Assembly (NCBI RefSeq): GCF_033115175.1 | Contig: NC_084827.1 | Location: 181,434,388 to 181,498,387 of the forward strand | DNA length: 64,000 nucleotides | Reading direction: 5' to 3' | Source of the DNA: Lepus europaeus | Lineage: Eukaryota > Chordata > Mammalia > Lagomorpha > Leporidae | Part shown: positions 54,582 to 64,000 of the stretch, piece after piece | Layout: each line of letters opens with the position of its first letter | How positions within the stretch are numbered: position 1 is the first letter of the stretch | Program-made: the position numbers and the translations under genes | Notes under the pieces: generated by a model | Told to the model about the DNA's origin: nothing | What the model saw: only the letters and a program-made list of their open reading frames with translations | Databases searched by the model: none

Positions 54582-54952
54582 TGGGTTATCCTTTTTATCC
54601 TCTTGGCCTTACCCACTGAGTCCAGGAACGCTAGATCATACTCAGTGTGTCCCAGCACTGGAAGGTTTACCTTGCTGGGATCGGGGGTGACACGTGGACC
54701 AGAACATGCCCATGTGTGTGAGGTAGGACTGGAGCCGCCTCCTCCGATTCTGGCATCCAGTGAGCCACGTAAAGGCCTGGGCGTGTTTCTGCAGTGCCTT
54801 TGCGGGGCAGGTTTTGTTGCCAGGGGTTGCAGTGAGAGCTGGGACCGCCGAGGAGGAGCAGGTGGAAGCTGACAGGTAACCAGGCCCAGCTTCCTCAGCC
54901 TGTCACGTGCGTGGTCATGCAGCTTGTTAGCACTGGCCACCTAGGGCAGGCC
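54582..54952 (+). other. UBE2F intron, nothing recognised
   Basis: Unique sequence without exon signals. Confidence 0.4.
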
Positions 54953-55265
54953 CTTCGCTGGGCATCGTGTTCCGTTTGTGCTGCTGTGTGACACTGCAGC
55001 CTGAGGAGTTTGCAGCTAATGGAGATGTATGTCTCACGGGTCTGGAGGCTGTGAAGCCGACTCGGCTCCAGTGGGATTGGTGTGAGTGAGGGCCGCTCTC
55101 TTCCTCCAAGGTGGTGCTTTGTTCTTGCATCTTCCAGAAGGGGAGAGCATTGAGACCGCGGGGCCGAAAGCCCTCAGCCAGTTCTCTCCAGCCTTGTGTG
55201 AGGCACTAATGCCTCCTCACTTCCCAAAGGCCCGCCTCCCAGTGCCACCAGTGCGGGTTACGCTG
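54953..55265 (-). mobile_element. Old MaLR-type LTR, minus strand
   Basis: GTTCCGTTTGTGCTGCTGTG, GTATGTCTCACGGGTCTGGA, GGCACTAATGCCTCCTCACT, and TTCCCAAAGGCCCGCCTCCC follow a reversed MST/MLT1-like LTR through most of its length. Confidence 0.55.
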
Positions 55266-58189
55266 TCTGTGGATTTGGACAAATTGAAGCTGTGGCAGCC
55301 CCTTACAGGATCGTTCCTGTTTGCCTTGCAGAGCCGTGCCGAGTGGGTGCCTCACTCTGTGGCTGCTGGAGCGGGGAGGAAATGTGCCCAGGGTGCAGCT
55401 TTAGTGCAGCAGGGTGGCCAGACCCACACAGCAGGTGGGCTGGGCTCTCCAGCAGATGGAATCGCAGGTCCCCAGAAGCTCATCTCCAGGGTCCTCTCAG
55501 GGGCTCACCTGGGAGCCCTCAGGTGGCTCCAGGACCCAACAGAGCTGGGGGACTCACTGGGGCTCTCGAGGCTGCACTCCGTCCCAGCTCCAAGACAGAG
55601 GTCTTCGGCTGGGTTGACAGGGCCCAGCTTAGGTTCCTTGGCCTTGTGAGACCCATCGAGGAGAGATGCAGAACCAGCCCCTGGCCGCCGTTCCCCTTCC
55701 CTGGGCTCTGGTGGTTATTAAGTTTCTAGAGCCAAGGCATTTGCAGTTAACAACAGTAGACGCAGTGCCCACCCCTCTTGCAACCTGGCCAGGTTGGGCT
55801 GGCCAGGTGGGGAGTAGTTTGGGCCTGGAGTGGAGGTAGGTGAGGAAGAGGGTGGGCCTGACCTGGGAGAAGAGGAGGAGGTGTGCTGTGGTGGCCCGCA
55901 GTGCCCTGGGGATTTGTGCGGTGGAATTGGTGCTGTGGAGGGTGGCAGAGTCCACAGCTGTCGCAGGGCTGGCTGCGCAGTGGGAGGGGTAATGATGGGG
56001 AGAATCCTCTCCCAGTGAAACTCCTTTTGGAACCCTGAGAAAAGTGGTGTGTTGGAGGTCAGCAGGACTGGCACGGTGGGAGTTGTCATCCTGGGCTGTG
56101 ACTTGGATGTTACAAGGATCAAGAGGGGGTCCTAAAGTCTGTGTGCATGCCCAGGGCTTAATGCCGCAGGCTGGTTCCTGGAAGGGAAGCAGGGCAGGTA
56201 TTAAGGCCACGCTCAGCGGGATACCTGGTGGGGGGGGGCAGGCTGGGCCGAGGGAGGCTGGAGCTAGGAGGAGCCCCACGCGGCCTCTGCCCTGCAGCAG
56301 GTGGCCTTCCTGCTTTGCATCCATCAGCCCTCAGGTGGGGGTGGGGGTGGGGTGGGCTCTGCAGTCACGAAGTCTTGAAGGGCTGGGTGCTGAAGGCCAT
56401 CTGTCCATAGCCCTTACTGAGAGAGGTCCTGTGTGGCACCTTCGTGGGTGATGCCCATGCCACAGCACCCGAAGTAGAGCCCACGGGGAAGACCACAGAC
56501 ACTAACAGACCCACACAGGGGTCTTAACTGGCGCATTGCCTTGCTGACCCGTGATGTGGACCCTGGCTGCACGACTGAAGTGGTCCCTTCACAGATATTT
56601 CTTAGAAGGTGTGGCAGGAGATGAATCAGCTCTGCCTCCCTGGCTCTGGCCTCGCAGAGGCTCTCGGGCTGTCTTAGAGTGGCCAGCCAGCCAGGGAAGG
56701 CCCGCGCACTGGCACAGGTTCTTCCTCAGGCACACTGGCCTTTCCTTAGGGCCCCTGGGCTGGTTCCGAGGGTGCCTTCCGGTCTGGAACTGGAGAGGTG
56801 CTTGGAGCAGCAGTTCCCGGAGCGTGTAGACCAATCGTGCATTACTGGGCTGCCGTCTGCCCTGACTCCTGGGAGCCGGGATCCCTAAGCAAAGAATGTC
56901 GGGTCTGTGCGTTTCCTGTTGGCCCGGACTCTGGCCGGGCCTGGCAGGGCAGTCCTTACCAAGGCTGTCCGTGTTGCTGGTGGGAGTGAGTCAGGCCTGA
57001 GTCCACCAAGCTCAGTCTCATGGTTCTCCCCACCCCCAGGAGCACCCTACAGGACAGGATTAATTGCTCCCTTGTCCATCTGAAGGTTGGCACTTTTTTC
57101 CCGTGACAGCTGAATGCTTGTTTGTTTCTGTTCTTTCCCGTGTTCACCCAGCAAACCCTGTAGTTGGTGCCAGGGTATTGTCAGTGACCCCAGGAGACCT
57201 CATGGGACTCTGGTGGGCTGGCAGGATCCTTTGCTCTGTTGGTCTTTGTTCGGCGTGCAGATTTGGAACGGAGCTTGTTCAGGCTCAGGTCTGGAGTTAG
57301 GGAAGTAGCCTTTGTCCCCGGCCGTCCCTGGTGGGTGCTGTGCGTCTGCTCCTCAGAGGGAGGGGCCTGGCTGCCCACCCATCTGCACTCCAGTGTCCAG
57401 GTGTAGTGCCTGCCTCCGTGGGGGCTTCTGTCCAAGGGAACAGGCTGGTTGTCTGTGGGCCTTTTACCTTTTTTATAACAGGCCTGCTGGACCCCCATCC
57501 CAGTGCCATTTCTGGCAGAAATGGGGAGAGCTGCTTTCTCCTGCCTGGTGAGACTGGTGCGTGGGCTCAGGGTTTGGCCGTCGCAGCAGTGGCAGTGTGT
57601 GGAGCTGGGGTTATGTGCTCTACTGCATGTTTTAGAAACCACAGCAGAGGCTGATACGGAAGTAAGGCAGCTGGCCAGAGGCTGGGGGACTCCAGGCCAG
57701 TGGAGCTCGTCAGCTCCCTCCTGTGCACTGAAGAGCCCAGTAGGGCGGGGTGGGGGCCTGTGGGAAGAGCCCAGTAGGGCAGGGGGACCTGTGGGATTCA
57801 GGTGACGGCAGCTGTGCTCATGGTAACAGTGGATGCCGTGAGCCTTGGAGCTCCATTTTCAGTGGTGCCAGGCTCTGCTGCAGGTGATAGCCTTGTTGCC
57901 CCAGAGCCCCGGAGAGCCCCGGGGAGGGTGTGGGAAGCAGGGCTTGGTGGTAGCAGTGCTCTCTGGAGGGCTGGCGCGTCCCAGATCGGGCACTGGGAGT
58001 GGGTCTTGGGAGTGCAAGAGAGAGCTGAGAAGCCGAGAGAGAGTGTTCTTTCAAGGGCTCCACGGAGGCCGTGGTTCCAGTGAAGGGCACTCCCAGGTCT
58101 TCCGGGAAGTTGCTGCTCCGCCCGGAGCTGTCTGATGGGGCTTGGAGCGGGGTCTTGCCAGGAGACATCTGCATCCATGACTGGCTGTG
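55266..58189 (+). other. UBE2F intron, 2.9 kb of unique sequence
   Basis: GC-rich, repeat-poor. Several open frames on both strands, none with a recognised protein motif. A G-run lies at 56229-56237. Confidence 0.5.
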
Positions 58190-58800
58190 TCTGGGGCATC
58201 TCAGGCATTTATTTCTCACAGTCCTACAGGCTGGAACCCCAAGATCAAGTTCCTAGAGGGACTGGCAGATTCCATCCCTGGTGAGGGCTGCCTCTTGCTG
58301 TGTCCTCCCATGGTGGAGAGGGAGCTCTGGTCTTCTTCCTCTCCTAAGGCCATTGATCCCACCATGGGGGCCCCACCCTCATGACCTCATCTAATTTTTT
58401 TTTTTAACATTTTATTTATTTATTTGAAAGAGTTACACACAGAGAGAGGAGAGGCAGAAAGAGAGAGAGAGGTCTTCCATTCGCTGGTTCACTACCCAGT
58501 TGGCTACAACAGCTAGAGTTGTGCCGATCTGAAGCCTGGAGCCAGGAGCTTCTGCCAGGTCTCCCACATGGGTGCAGGGGCCCAAGGAGTTGGGCCATCT
58601 TCTACTGCTTTCCCAGGCCATAGCAGAGAGCTGGATCGGAAGAGGAGCAGCCGGGATTTGAACCGGTGCTCATATGGGATGCAGGCGGTGGCTTTACCCA
58701 CTATGCCACAGTGCCAGCCCCCCATCTAATCTTATTATCTCCCAAAAGCCCCACGTCAAAGTGCCATCTCACTAGGGAGGTCAGGGCCTTCATGCCTGAA
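58190..58800 (-). mobile_element. Old MaLR-type LTR, minus strand, split by a SINE
   Basis: TTTATTTCTCACAGTCCTAC, GGCTGGAACCCCAAGATCAA, TGTCCTCCCATGGTGGAGAG, and GGGGCCCCACCCTCATGACC read up to 58385. ATTATCTCCCAAAAGCCCCA resumes after the SINE. Confidence 0.6.
58396..58721 (-). mobile_element. C-repeat SINE inside the LTR, minus strand
   Basis: TTTTATTTATTTATTTGAAA near 58409, CGCTGGTTCACTACCCAGTT, GAGCAGCCGGGATTTGAACC near 58645, head complement CACAGTGCCAGCCC. CTCATCTAAT (58386) and CCCATCTAAT (58721) flank it. Confidence 0.95.
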
Positions 58801-59502
58801 TGGGGTGGGGGTGGGGGGTGGGCTCACAGATTCAGTGCACAGTACCTTTCGGATGCCTTTTCAGTCCCAGCCATGCTAGCAGAGAAGTGCCCGGGTTCTC
58901 AGGCACTCGCAACAGGAGCCCTGCCACCCTGTTGCCCAGGCACCAGTGTGTGCCCCACATAGTGCCAGGTTCTGAGCTTGCAGGGAGGGGGCAGGCTGTG
59001 CAGCCCACACCCATGAAGAGTGTGGGTTTGAGTGGCACAGCCGTGAGGAAAGCAGCTCGGAGTCCTGTGCCGTGAGCAGCCCGGGTGGAAGGAGGTGAGT
59101 CTGTGCTGAGTGGGGGCCGTTGTGGTAATGGGGCGAATTTTGTGACCTTACATTTCAGTGCAGTCGTGTTTCCAGTGGGCACTGTGGTTTGATCTTTAGT
59201 TAGACATGCAGAGGCTCATTTCTCAGAGGAAGTTACGCACCTGTGGAATTGTGCAAGGTGCCAGGCACCTCCCAGAAGTGCAGGGCCACTGAGTGGGAGA
59301 GGTGTTAGTACCTTGGAATAGGTGACACCCTAGCGGTTTAAAAATTTAGTTTCTTGTTCCCTGATAGGTGGGGCTGGTGCCTTTTGGGTGGTGAGGCTGT
59401 GCAGGGAAGCGCAGCTGTTTTGCCAATAGGCCTCCAAGCTTGGAAAGTAATTAGCTGGATTCTTTGGTCATAGTCTTCTTGTGCACTGTCTTTAAGGTGC
59501 TG
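58801..59502 (+). other. UBE2F intron, nothing recognised
   Basis: Unique sequence with a G-rich stretch at 58803-58822. Confidence 0.4.
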
Positions 59503-59764
59503 TTTTTTTAAGATTTATTTTACTTATTTGAGAGGCAGAGAGATTGATCTATCCACTGGTTCACTCCTCAAGTGGCCACAACAGCCAGGGCTGAGCCAGG
59601 AGCCAGGAGGTGCATCTGGGTCTGCCGTGGGGAGGGCAGGCACCTGAGCCATCATGCACTGCTTTTCCAGGTGCTTGAGCAGGGAGCCGGCTCAGGTGGA
59701 GCAGCCAGCAGTGCTCCAGCGTGGAATGCTGGCTCAACCCGCTACGCCACAGTGGTGCTCCCCA
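59503..59764 (-). mobile_element. Old C-repeat SINE, minus strand
   Basis: TTTTTTTAAGATTTATTTTA start, CTGGTTCACTCCTCAAGTGG near 59556, AGCAGGGAGCCGGCTCAGGT near 59679. The box B complement is lost. Confidence 0.88.
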
Positions 59765-59888
59765 AGGTGACCACTGTTGATATTAGTGGTTTATTATTTG
59801 CTGCTGTTTGAAATGTAGGAAGACTTTGTCGTGTGTGGCACTGTGTGAGCATGCCTGGCCCCTGGCTTAATTAAATGCCAAGCATCGG

Positions 59889-60256
59889 CTGGCGCCGTGG
59901 CTCAACAGGCTAATCCTCCGCCTAGCGGCGCCAGCACACCAGGTTCTAGTCCTGGTCGGGGCGCCGGATTCTGTCCCGGTTGCCCCTCTTCCAGGCCAGC
60001 TCTCTGCTGTGGCCCGGGAATGCAGTGGAGGATGGCCCGGGAATGCAGTGGAGGATGGCCCAAGTGCTTGGGCCCGGCACCTGCATGGGAGACCAGGAGA
60101 AGCACCTGCCTCCTGGCTTCGGATCAGCGCGGTGCGCCGGCCATAGCACGCCGGCCGCGGCGGCCATTGGAGGGTGAACCAACAGCAAAGGAAGACCTTT
60201 CTCTCTGTCTCTCTCTCTCACTGTCCACTCTGCCTGTCATAAATAAATAAATAAAT
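59889..60256 (+). mobile_element. Young C-repeat SINE with a 24-base internal duplication, plus strand
   Basis: GGCTGGCGCCGTGGCTCAAC head, AGGTTCTAGTCCTGGTCGGG box B. The stretch beginning CCCGGGAATGCAGTGG occurs twice in tandem near 60014-60061. Flanks AAATGCCAAGCATC (59874) and AAATGCCAGGCATC (60257) differ by one base. Confidence 0.96.
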
Positions 60257-60577
60257 AAATGCCAGGCATCTCTGTTGAAGTCTGGGTCCCCAGGATTGAA
60301 TTCCTTGCCTGCGCTGGTTTCTGGACCCAGGGCCTGCAGGGGCCCCGACTGTGGACTGGGTCTTGGGCTCCTCTCAGCCGCCTCCTCCTTTGAGTGTGTT
60401 ATACTGAACATGCAAATGCAAGCATAACATAATTTGGAATTTAAATTCTTATTTATAATACAAAGTTACTTTGCATTCCATAAAGTAGCACTTTTTGTTA
60501 AATTCATTTATATGTGTGAGCTGTGTGTAATATTTTAGCTTAGCCAAGTGGTGTATAGCATTGTACCTGGTTCTGTG
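60257..60577 (+). other. UBE2F intron, AT-rich unique sequence
   Basis: Nothing recognised. AT-rich at 60400-60560. Confidence 0.4.
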
Positions 60578-60652
60578 CTTTGAATGTTTGTGCCTCCTCC
60601 AAAATTCTTATGTTGAAATCTCATCCCCCAAAGTGATGCTGGTGTTAGGAGG
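60578..60652 (+). mobile_element. Old MaLR-type LTR 5' fragment, plus strand
   Basis: TGAATGTTTGTGCCTCCTCC, TATGTTGAAATCTCATCCCC, and TTAGGAGGGGCCT are the start of an MST/MLT1-like LTR. It is cut by the following SINE. Confidence 0.5.
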
Positions 60653-60654
60653 GG

Positions 60655-60795
60655 CCTCTGGGAAAGCAGTAGAAGATGACCCCTGTGTGTGGGCCCCTGC
60701 ACCCGTGTGGGACCCAGAGGGAGCTCCTGGCTTCAGATTGGTGCTGCTCTGGCTGTTGCGGCCAACTGGGGAGTGAACCGGCGGATGGAAGACCG

Positions 60796-60841
<46 letters not shown>

Positions 60842-60894
60842 CTCCTTCTCGCTCTGTGTAACCCCAGCTTTCAAATAAATAAATAAAATCTCTT
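60655..60894 (+). mobile_element. 5'-truncated C-repeat SINE, plus strand
   Basis: Starts in mid-body at CTGGGAAAGCAGTAGAAGAT, so it has no box A or B. TGGGGAGTGAACCGGCGGAT near 60767, (CT)n 60799-60837, AAATAAATAAATAAAATC end. Confidence 0.93.
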
Positions 60895-61138
60895 AAAAGA
60901 TAATTTATTGGAGAGAAAGAGAGATACACACAGCCCTCATTTGCTGCTTTACTCCCCCAAAACCGGAGCTTAATCCAGTCTCCCTTGTGGATGGTAGGAG
61001 TCCAGTCTTGAGCCATCCCTGCCCCTCCCAGGGTTTCCGTTGGCAGGAAGCGAGCGTCAGAAGCTGAAGCCAGGATTGAACTCAAGTACTCTGTGTGAGA
61101 TAAGGGTGTTTTAACCACCAGACTAAATGCCCACTCCC
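60895..61138 (-). mobile_element. Old C-repeat SINE, minus strand, tail-to-tail with the previous
   Basis: TTAAAAGATAATTTATTGGA start, TTTGCTGCTTTACTCCCCCA near 60940, and CCAGGATTGAACTCAAGTAC near 61071 (box B complement), then TGTTTTAACCACCAGACTAA. Strongly diverged. Confidence 0.8.
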
Positions 61139-61573
61139 AAATAAAATTTTTAATTGTCTCAACACAAGAATGCCAAGGCTTCATAAGATGGCCAGGCTTG
61201 CTTTTAGTCAGGAAACGTGTTTCTTTTCCAGTCCCAGCAAGAGGGCGCTCGGCTGGTACTTGTCTCGCCACACCAGCTCCACTGGGGAGGTTTGCTCTTT
61301 CCCTCGCACAGTGCCCTGGAACCCTGCGGGAGTGGTGTCCCCTTCACTTCCTCTGACCCACACCGTGTTGCTGGGTGATGCTGCCAACACCCGGACCCTG
61401 TGGCAGCCTTCTCCACGCACAGGCCCTGCGGTTTCATACACACAGCTGGTAGAGAGGTGTGTGGGTCACCTCACTTGAGTCCTGGGGCCTCTGCCTGTCT
61501 CGCACCCTTCCACTCAGGGCTCAGCTCGGCGAGCACTGGCTTCCAGTGCCCCATTCTCTTCTCAGCTTCACTT
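61139..61573 (+). other. UBE2F intron, unique sequence
   Basis: No exon or repeat recognised. Confidence 0.4.
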
Positions 61574-61858
61574 CTTTTTAAAAAAAGATTTATTTATTTG
61601 AAGGGTAGAGTCAGAGATAGAGGGAAAGAGAGAGAGAGAGAGACCTTCCATCCACTGGTTCACTCCTCAAATGGCCACAGCTTGGCCAGGCCGAAGCCAG
61701 GATCTGAAACTCCATCTTGGTCTCCCACGTGGGCATGTCCCACTGCTGTCCCAGGCACGTGAGCAGGGAGCTGGGTTGGAAGCGGAGCAGCTGGGACGTG
61801 GACTGGTGCTCTGATACCGTAGGAGTGGCTTAACCTGGGGCCCCACGCGCTGGCTCCT
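61574..61858 (-). mobile_element. C-repeat SINE, minus strand
   Basis: TTTTTAAAAAAAGATTTATTTA start, CTGGTTCACTCCTCAAATGG near 61655, TTGGTCTCCCACGTGGGCAT near 61717. The GGGCCCAAGCACTTGGGCC part is deleted. GCTTCACT flanks both sides. Confidence 0.92.
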
Positions 61859-62421
61859 CCGCTTCACTGACTGTGGGCGGTGTCGCTGCCACTCCACGCC
61901 AGCTGACGGCGCATTTGCTGCCTCTCTGTGCCCTGGTTTTCGTCTTCCCTGCGGCCCTGTGCCCTGGCTCCCGAGTCCGTGCTCCTGCAGGCCTCCTCCT
62001 GCTCGTCCTTCTCACCTGTCCCTCTGCCTTGTCCTCTGCTTCCCGCTGACGTTCTTCCTAACAGCAGCTGGCAGCACTCTGCAGAGGTCCCTCACTCAGC
62101 CAAGTACTGACAGCGCACCCACCCTGGAGGCTCCTCCTCCTGGGCCCCCGGCATGCCCACCACAGCCAGGCCCAGCACACCATCTCTCAAGGCCTCTCTG
62201 AGCCCCACTGTCCACTTGTCGCCAGACGTGTCGGTTCTGTCGGCTCTTTCCCTGCCTTTGCCAGCTGCCTGCTGCCTCCGCTTGCCATGTCTGTGTGGCT
62301 TTCCTGAGGCAAAGCTTGGAAACCTTTTATCAGAAGTCTCTGTGCTGCCTCCACGGTCCTGTCTTGTTTCCTACCTTCCTTCCTGTCACTCTGCCATTGT
62401 CTGTGGCCCTTTGTGCTGGCC
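61859..62421 (+). other. UBE2F intron, pyrimidine-rich unique sequence
   Basis: C/T-rich on the plus strand, leading into the minisatellite. No exon supported. Confidence 0.4.
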
Positions 62422-63064
62422 GCACTGATGCCTGCTGGCCACACTGATGCCTGCACTGATGCCTGCTGGCCACACTGATGCCTGCTGGCCGCACTGATGC
62501 CTGCTGGCCGCACTGATGCCTGCACTGATGCCTGCTGGCCGCACTGATGCCTGCACTGATGCCTGCTGGCCGCACTGATGCCTGCTGGCCACACTGATGC
62601 CTGCTGGTCGCACTGATGCCTGCACTGATGCCTGCTGGCCACACTGATGCCTGCTAGCTGTACTGATGCCTGCTAGCTACACTGATGCCTGCTGGCCGCA
62701 CTGATGCCTGCACTGATACCTGCTGGCCGCACTGATGCCTGCACTGATGCCTGCTGGCCACACTGATGCCTGCTAGCTGTACTGATGCCTGCTGGCCGCA
62801 CTGATGCCTGCACTGATGCCTGCTGGCCACACTGATGCCTGCTGGCCGCACTGATGCCTGCACTGATGCCTGCTGGCCACACTGATGCCTGCTGGCCGCA
62901 CTGATGCCTGCACTGATGCCTGCTGGCCGCACTGATGCCTGCTGGCCGCACTGATGCCTGCTGGCCGCACTGATGCCTGCACTGATGCCTGCTGGCCACA
63001 CTGATGCCTGCTGGCCGCACTGATGCCTGCACTGATGCCTGCTGGCCGCACTGATGCCTGCTGG
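62422..63064. repeat. Mixed 19/12-base minisatellite, 38 cores
   Basis: Two units mix: a 19-base unit (CTGATGCCTGCTGGCCGCA, variant CCACA) and a 12-base unit (CTGATGCCTGCA). I count 38 ACTGAT starts. Rare variants carry GCTAGCTGTA or GCTAGCTACA near 62650-62690 and 62773. No stop arises on the minus strand in any frame, giving long QASVRPAGISA-type open frames that are not genes. Confidence 0.95.
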
Positions 63065-63302
63065 CTTCTGGGCTTCTCTGTGCTTTGTACTGTTGCACAT
63101 TACTCATTTACCTGTTTGGAATACCCATGCTCCCTCCACCCCGTGGAACTAAATTCTGCGTGTTCTTTAAAGCTCAGCTCAGAAACCTTCTATCTTGGTC
63201 CTCAAAGTAGAAGAATGTCTCAAGACCCCACAGCCACAGACCCCACAGCACGTTACTGTGCACTGCTGTGGCACAGTCGCTTCAGAGTGACCTTGCCTGG
63301 CC

Positions 63303-63617
63303 GCTCAGGACTATGGCATTGTGATCTGCTGCTGTGACGCTGGTGTCCCCTCTCAGAGTGCTGGGTGAGGTCCCAGTCCAGCTTCCTGCAGTGTGCCTGG
63401 GAAAGCAACACAAGGTGGCCCAAGTACTTGGGCCCCTGCCACCCATGTGGGAGACCTGGGTGGAGCTCCTGGCTCCTGGCTTTGGCCTGGCCCAGCCCTG
63501 GCTGCTGTAGGCATTTAGAGAATGAACCAGTGGATGGAAGATCTTTCTCTCCCTCTTTTCCTCTGCCTCTCCCTCTCTGTCCTTCCTTTCAGATAAGTAA
63601 ATAAATCTCTGAGACTA
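63303..63617 (+). mobile_element. Old C-repeat SINE, plus strand
   Basis: GCTTCCTGCAGTGTGCCTGG near 63380, CCAAGTACTTGGGCCCCTGC near 63420, CCACCCATGTGGGAGACCTG near 63440, GAATGAACCAGTGGATGGAA, AAGTAAATAAATC end. Box B is lost. Confidence 0.92.
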
Positions 63618-63635
63618 TAGCTTTTATTTATAATT

Positions 63636-64000
63636 GTTTATTGTAAACAACGCAGCATGACGCCTTGGCATACATATGTGACAGATGAGTGTACCCGTCT
63701 CCCCATGTGGGTACTCTCAGCAAATTCCCAGTATATAATCCAGTACCGGGAAGCATACTCATCAAGCCATGCATTGGATCTCAAGACTCATTCATTCTGT
63801 GTGGCTGTAACTTGGTGCCCTTTGACCAGCATCCCTCCCTGCCCCAGTGCCCGATCACCGCCATTCTGCTCTCTGTGTCTTTGTGTTCAGTTCTGTGAGT
63901 CCACTGGTTAGTGGGGTCATTTCATGTAGCATAATATCCTGTAGATTCATTCGTGTTGTAGCAAGTGGTGGGATCGCCCTTTTTAGGGCTGAATAATATA
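63636..64000 (-). mobile_element. Old L1 3' end, minus strand, running off the window
   Basis: TCATTTCATGTAGCATAATA, GTAGATTCATTCGTGTTGTA, GCAAGTGGTGGGATCGCC, and AGGGCTGAATAATA are the reverse complement of the end of L1 ORF2. The sequence to their left reads as 3' UTR, so the rest of ORF2 should lie to the right of base 64000. Confidence 0.75.

Noticed and set aside
62187..63107. QASVRPAGISA-type repeat proteins on the minus strand
   Set aside because: Product of the 19/12-base minisatellite, open in all three minus frames, with no gene features.

Overview
This is nuclear DNA from a mammal, most likely a lagomorph (rabbit or hare). The strongest sign is the repeat content. I count about 55 copies of the tRNA-derived lagomorph C-repeat SINE (OcC/CSINE), in both orientations and filling roughly a quarter of the window. 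Each copy is recognised by the same landmarks: a GGGGCCGGCGCTGTGG-type head, an RNA polymerase III box B near GGTTCGAGTCC or GGTTCTAGTCC, the body phrases GATCCAGCTC and CCCAAGTGCTTGGGCC, GGGGAGTGAACCAG, a CT-rich tail and an AAATAAAT end. A minus-strand copy shows these in reverse complement and starts with a T-run. There is no operon, phage, plasmid, CRISPR or other microbial content.

Two real protein-coding genes are present, both on the plus strand and both partial. At the left is the last coding exon of RAMP1 (3933-4188), the calcitonin-family receptor accessory protein, with its 3' UTR and an ATTAAA poly(A) signal. The window opens inside the preceding RAMP1 intron. At the right is the 5' end of UBE2F, the NEDD8-conjugating E2: a CpG-island promoter and non-coding exon 1 near 47.2-48.2 kb, and the first coding exon at 53178-53311. 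Later UBE2F exons lie beyond base 64000 or were not recognised. The RAMP1-UBE2F order and orientation match human 2q37.3. About 43 kb between the genes holds no gene I can support.

Region by region: 1-3.9 kb is RAMP1 intron with two SINEs and a CA-rich higher-order repeat. From 4.4 to 8.4 kb is low-repeat sequence. From 8.4 to 12.5 kb come SINEs and two minisatellites, one of them grown inside a SINE. From 13.8 to 18.2 kb is an old L1 split by five SINEs and a microsatellite. From 19.8 to 21.0 kb is a MER2-like DNA transposon with three nested SINEs. From 21 to 45.6 kb are scattered SINEs, L1 pieces and old LTR fragments. From 47.2 to 48.2 kb is the UBE2F promoter. From 49.5 to 50.4 kb is a 28-copy minisatellite in UBE2F intron 1. 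From 53.3 kb to the end is the next UBE2F intron, with SINEs, LTR remnants, a 38-core minisatellite at 62.4-63.1 kb and an antisense L1 running off the right edge.

Nearly all long open frames in the window are shadows of tandem repeats, the CpG island or SINE bodies. Repeat family names come from memory of consensus sequences, so SINE, L1 and LTR boundaries are approximate, usually within 5-20 bases.
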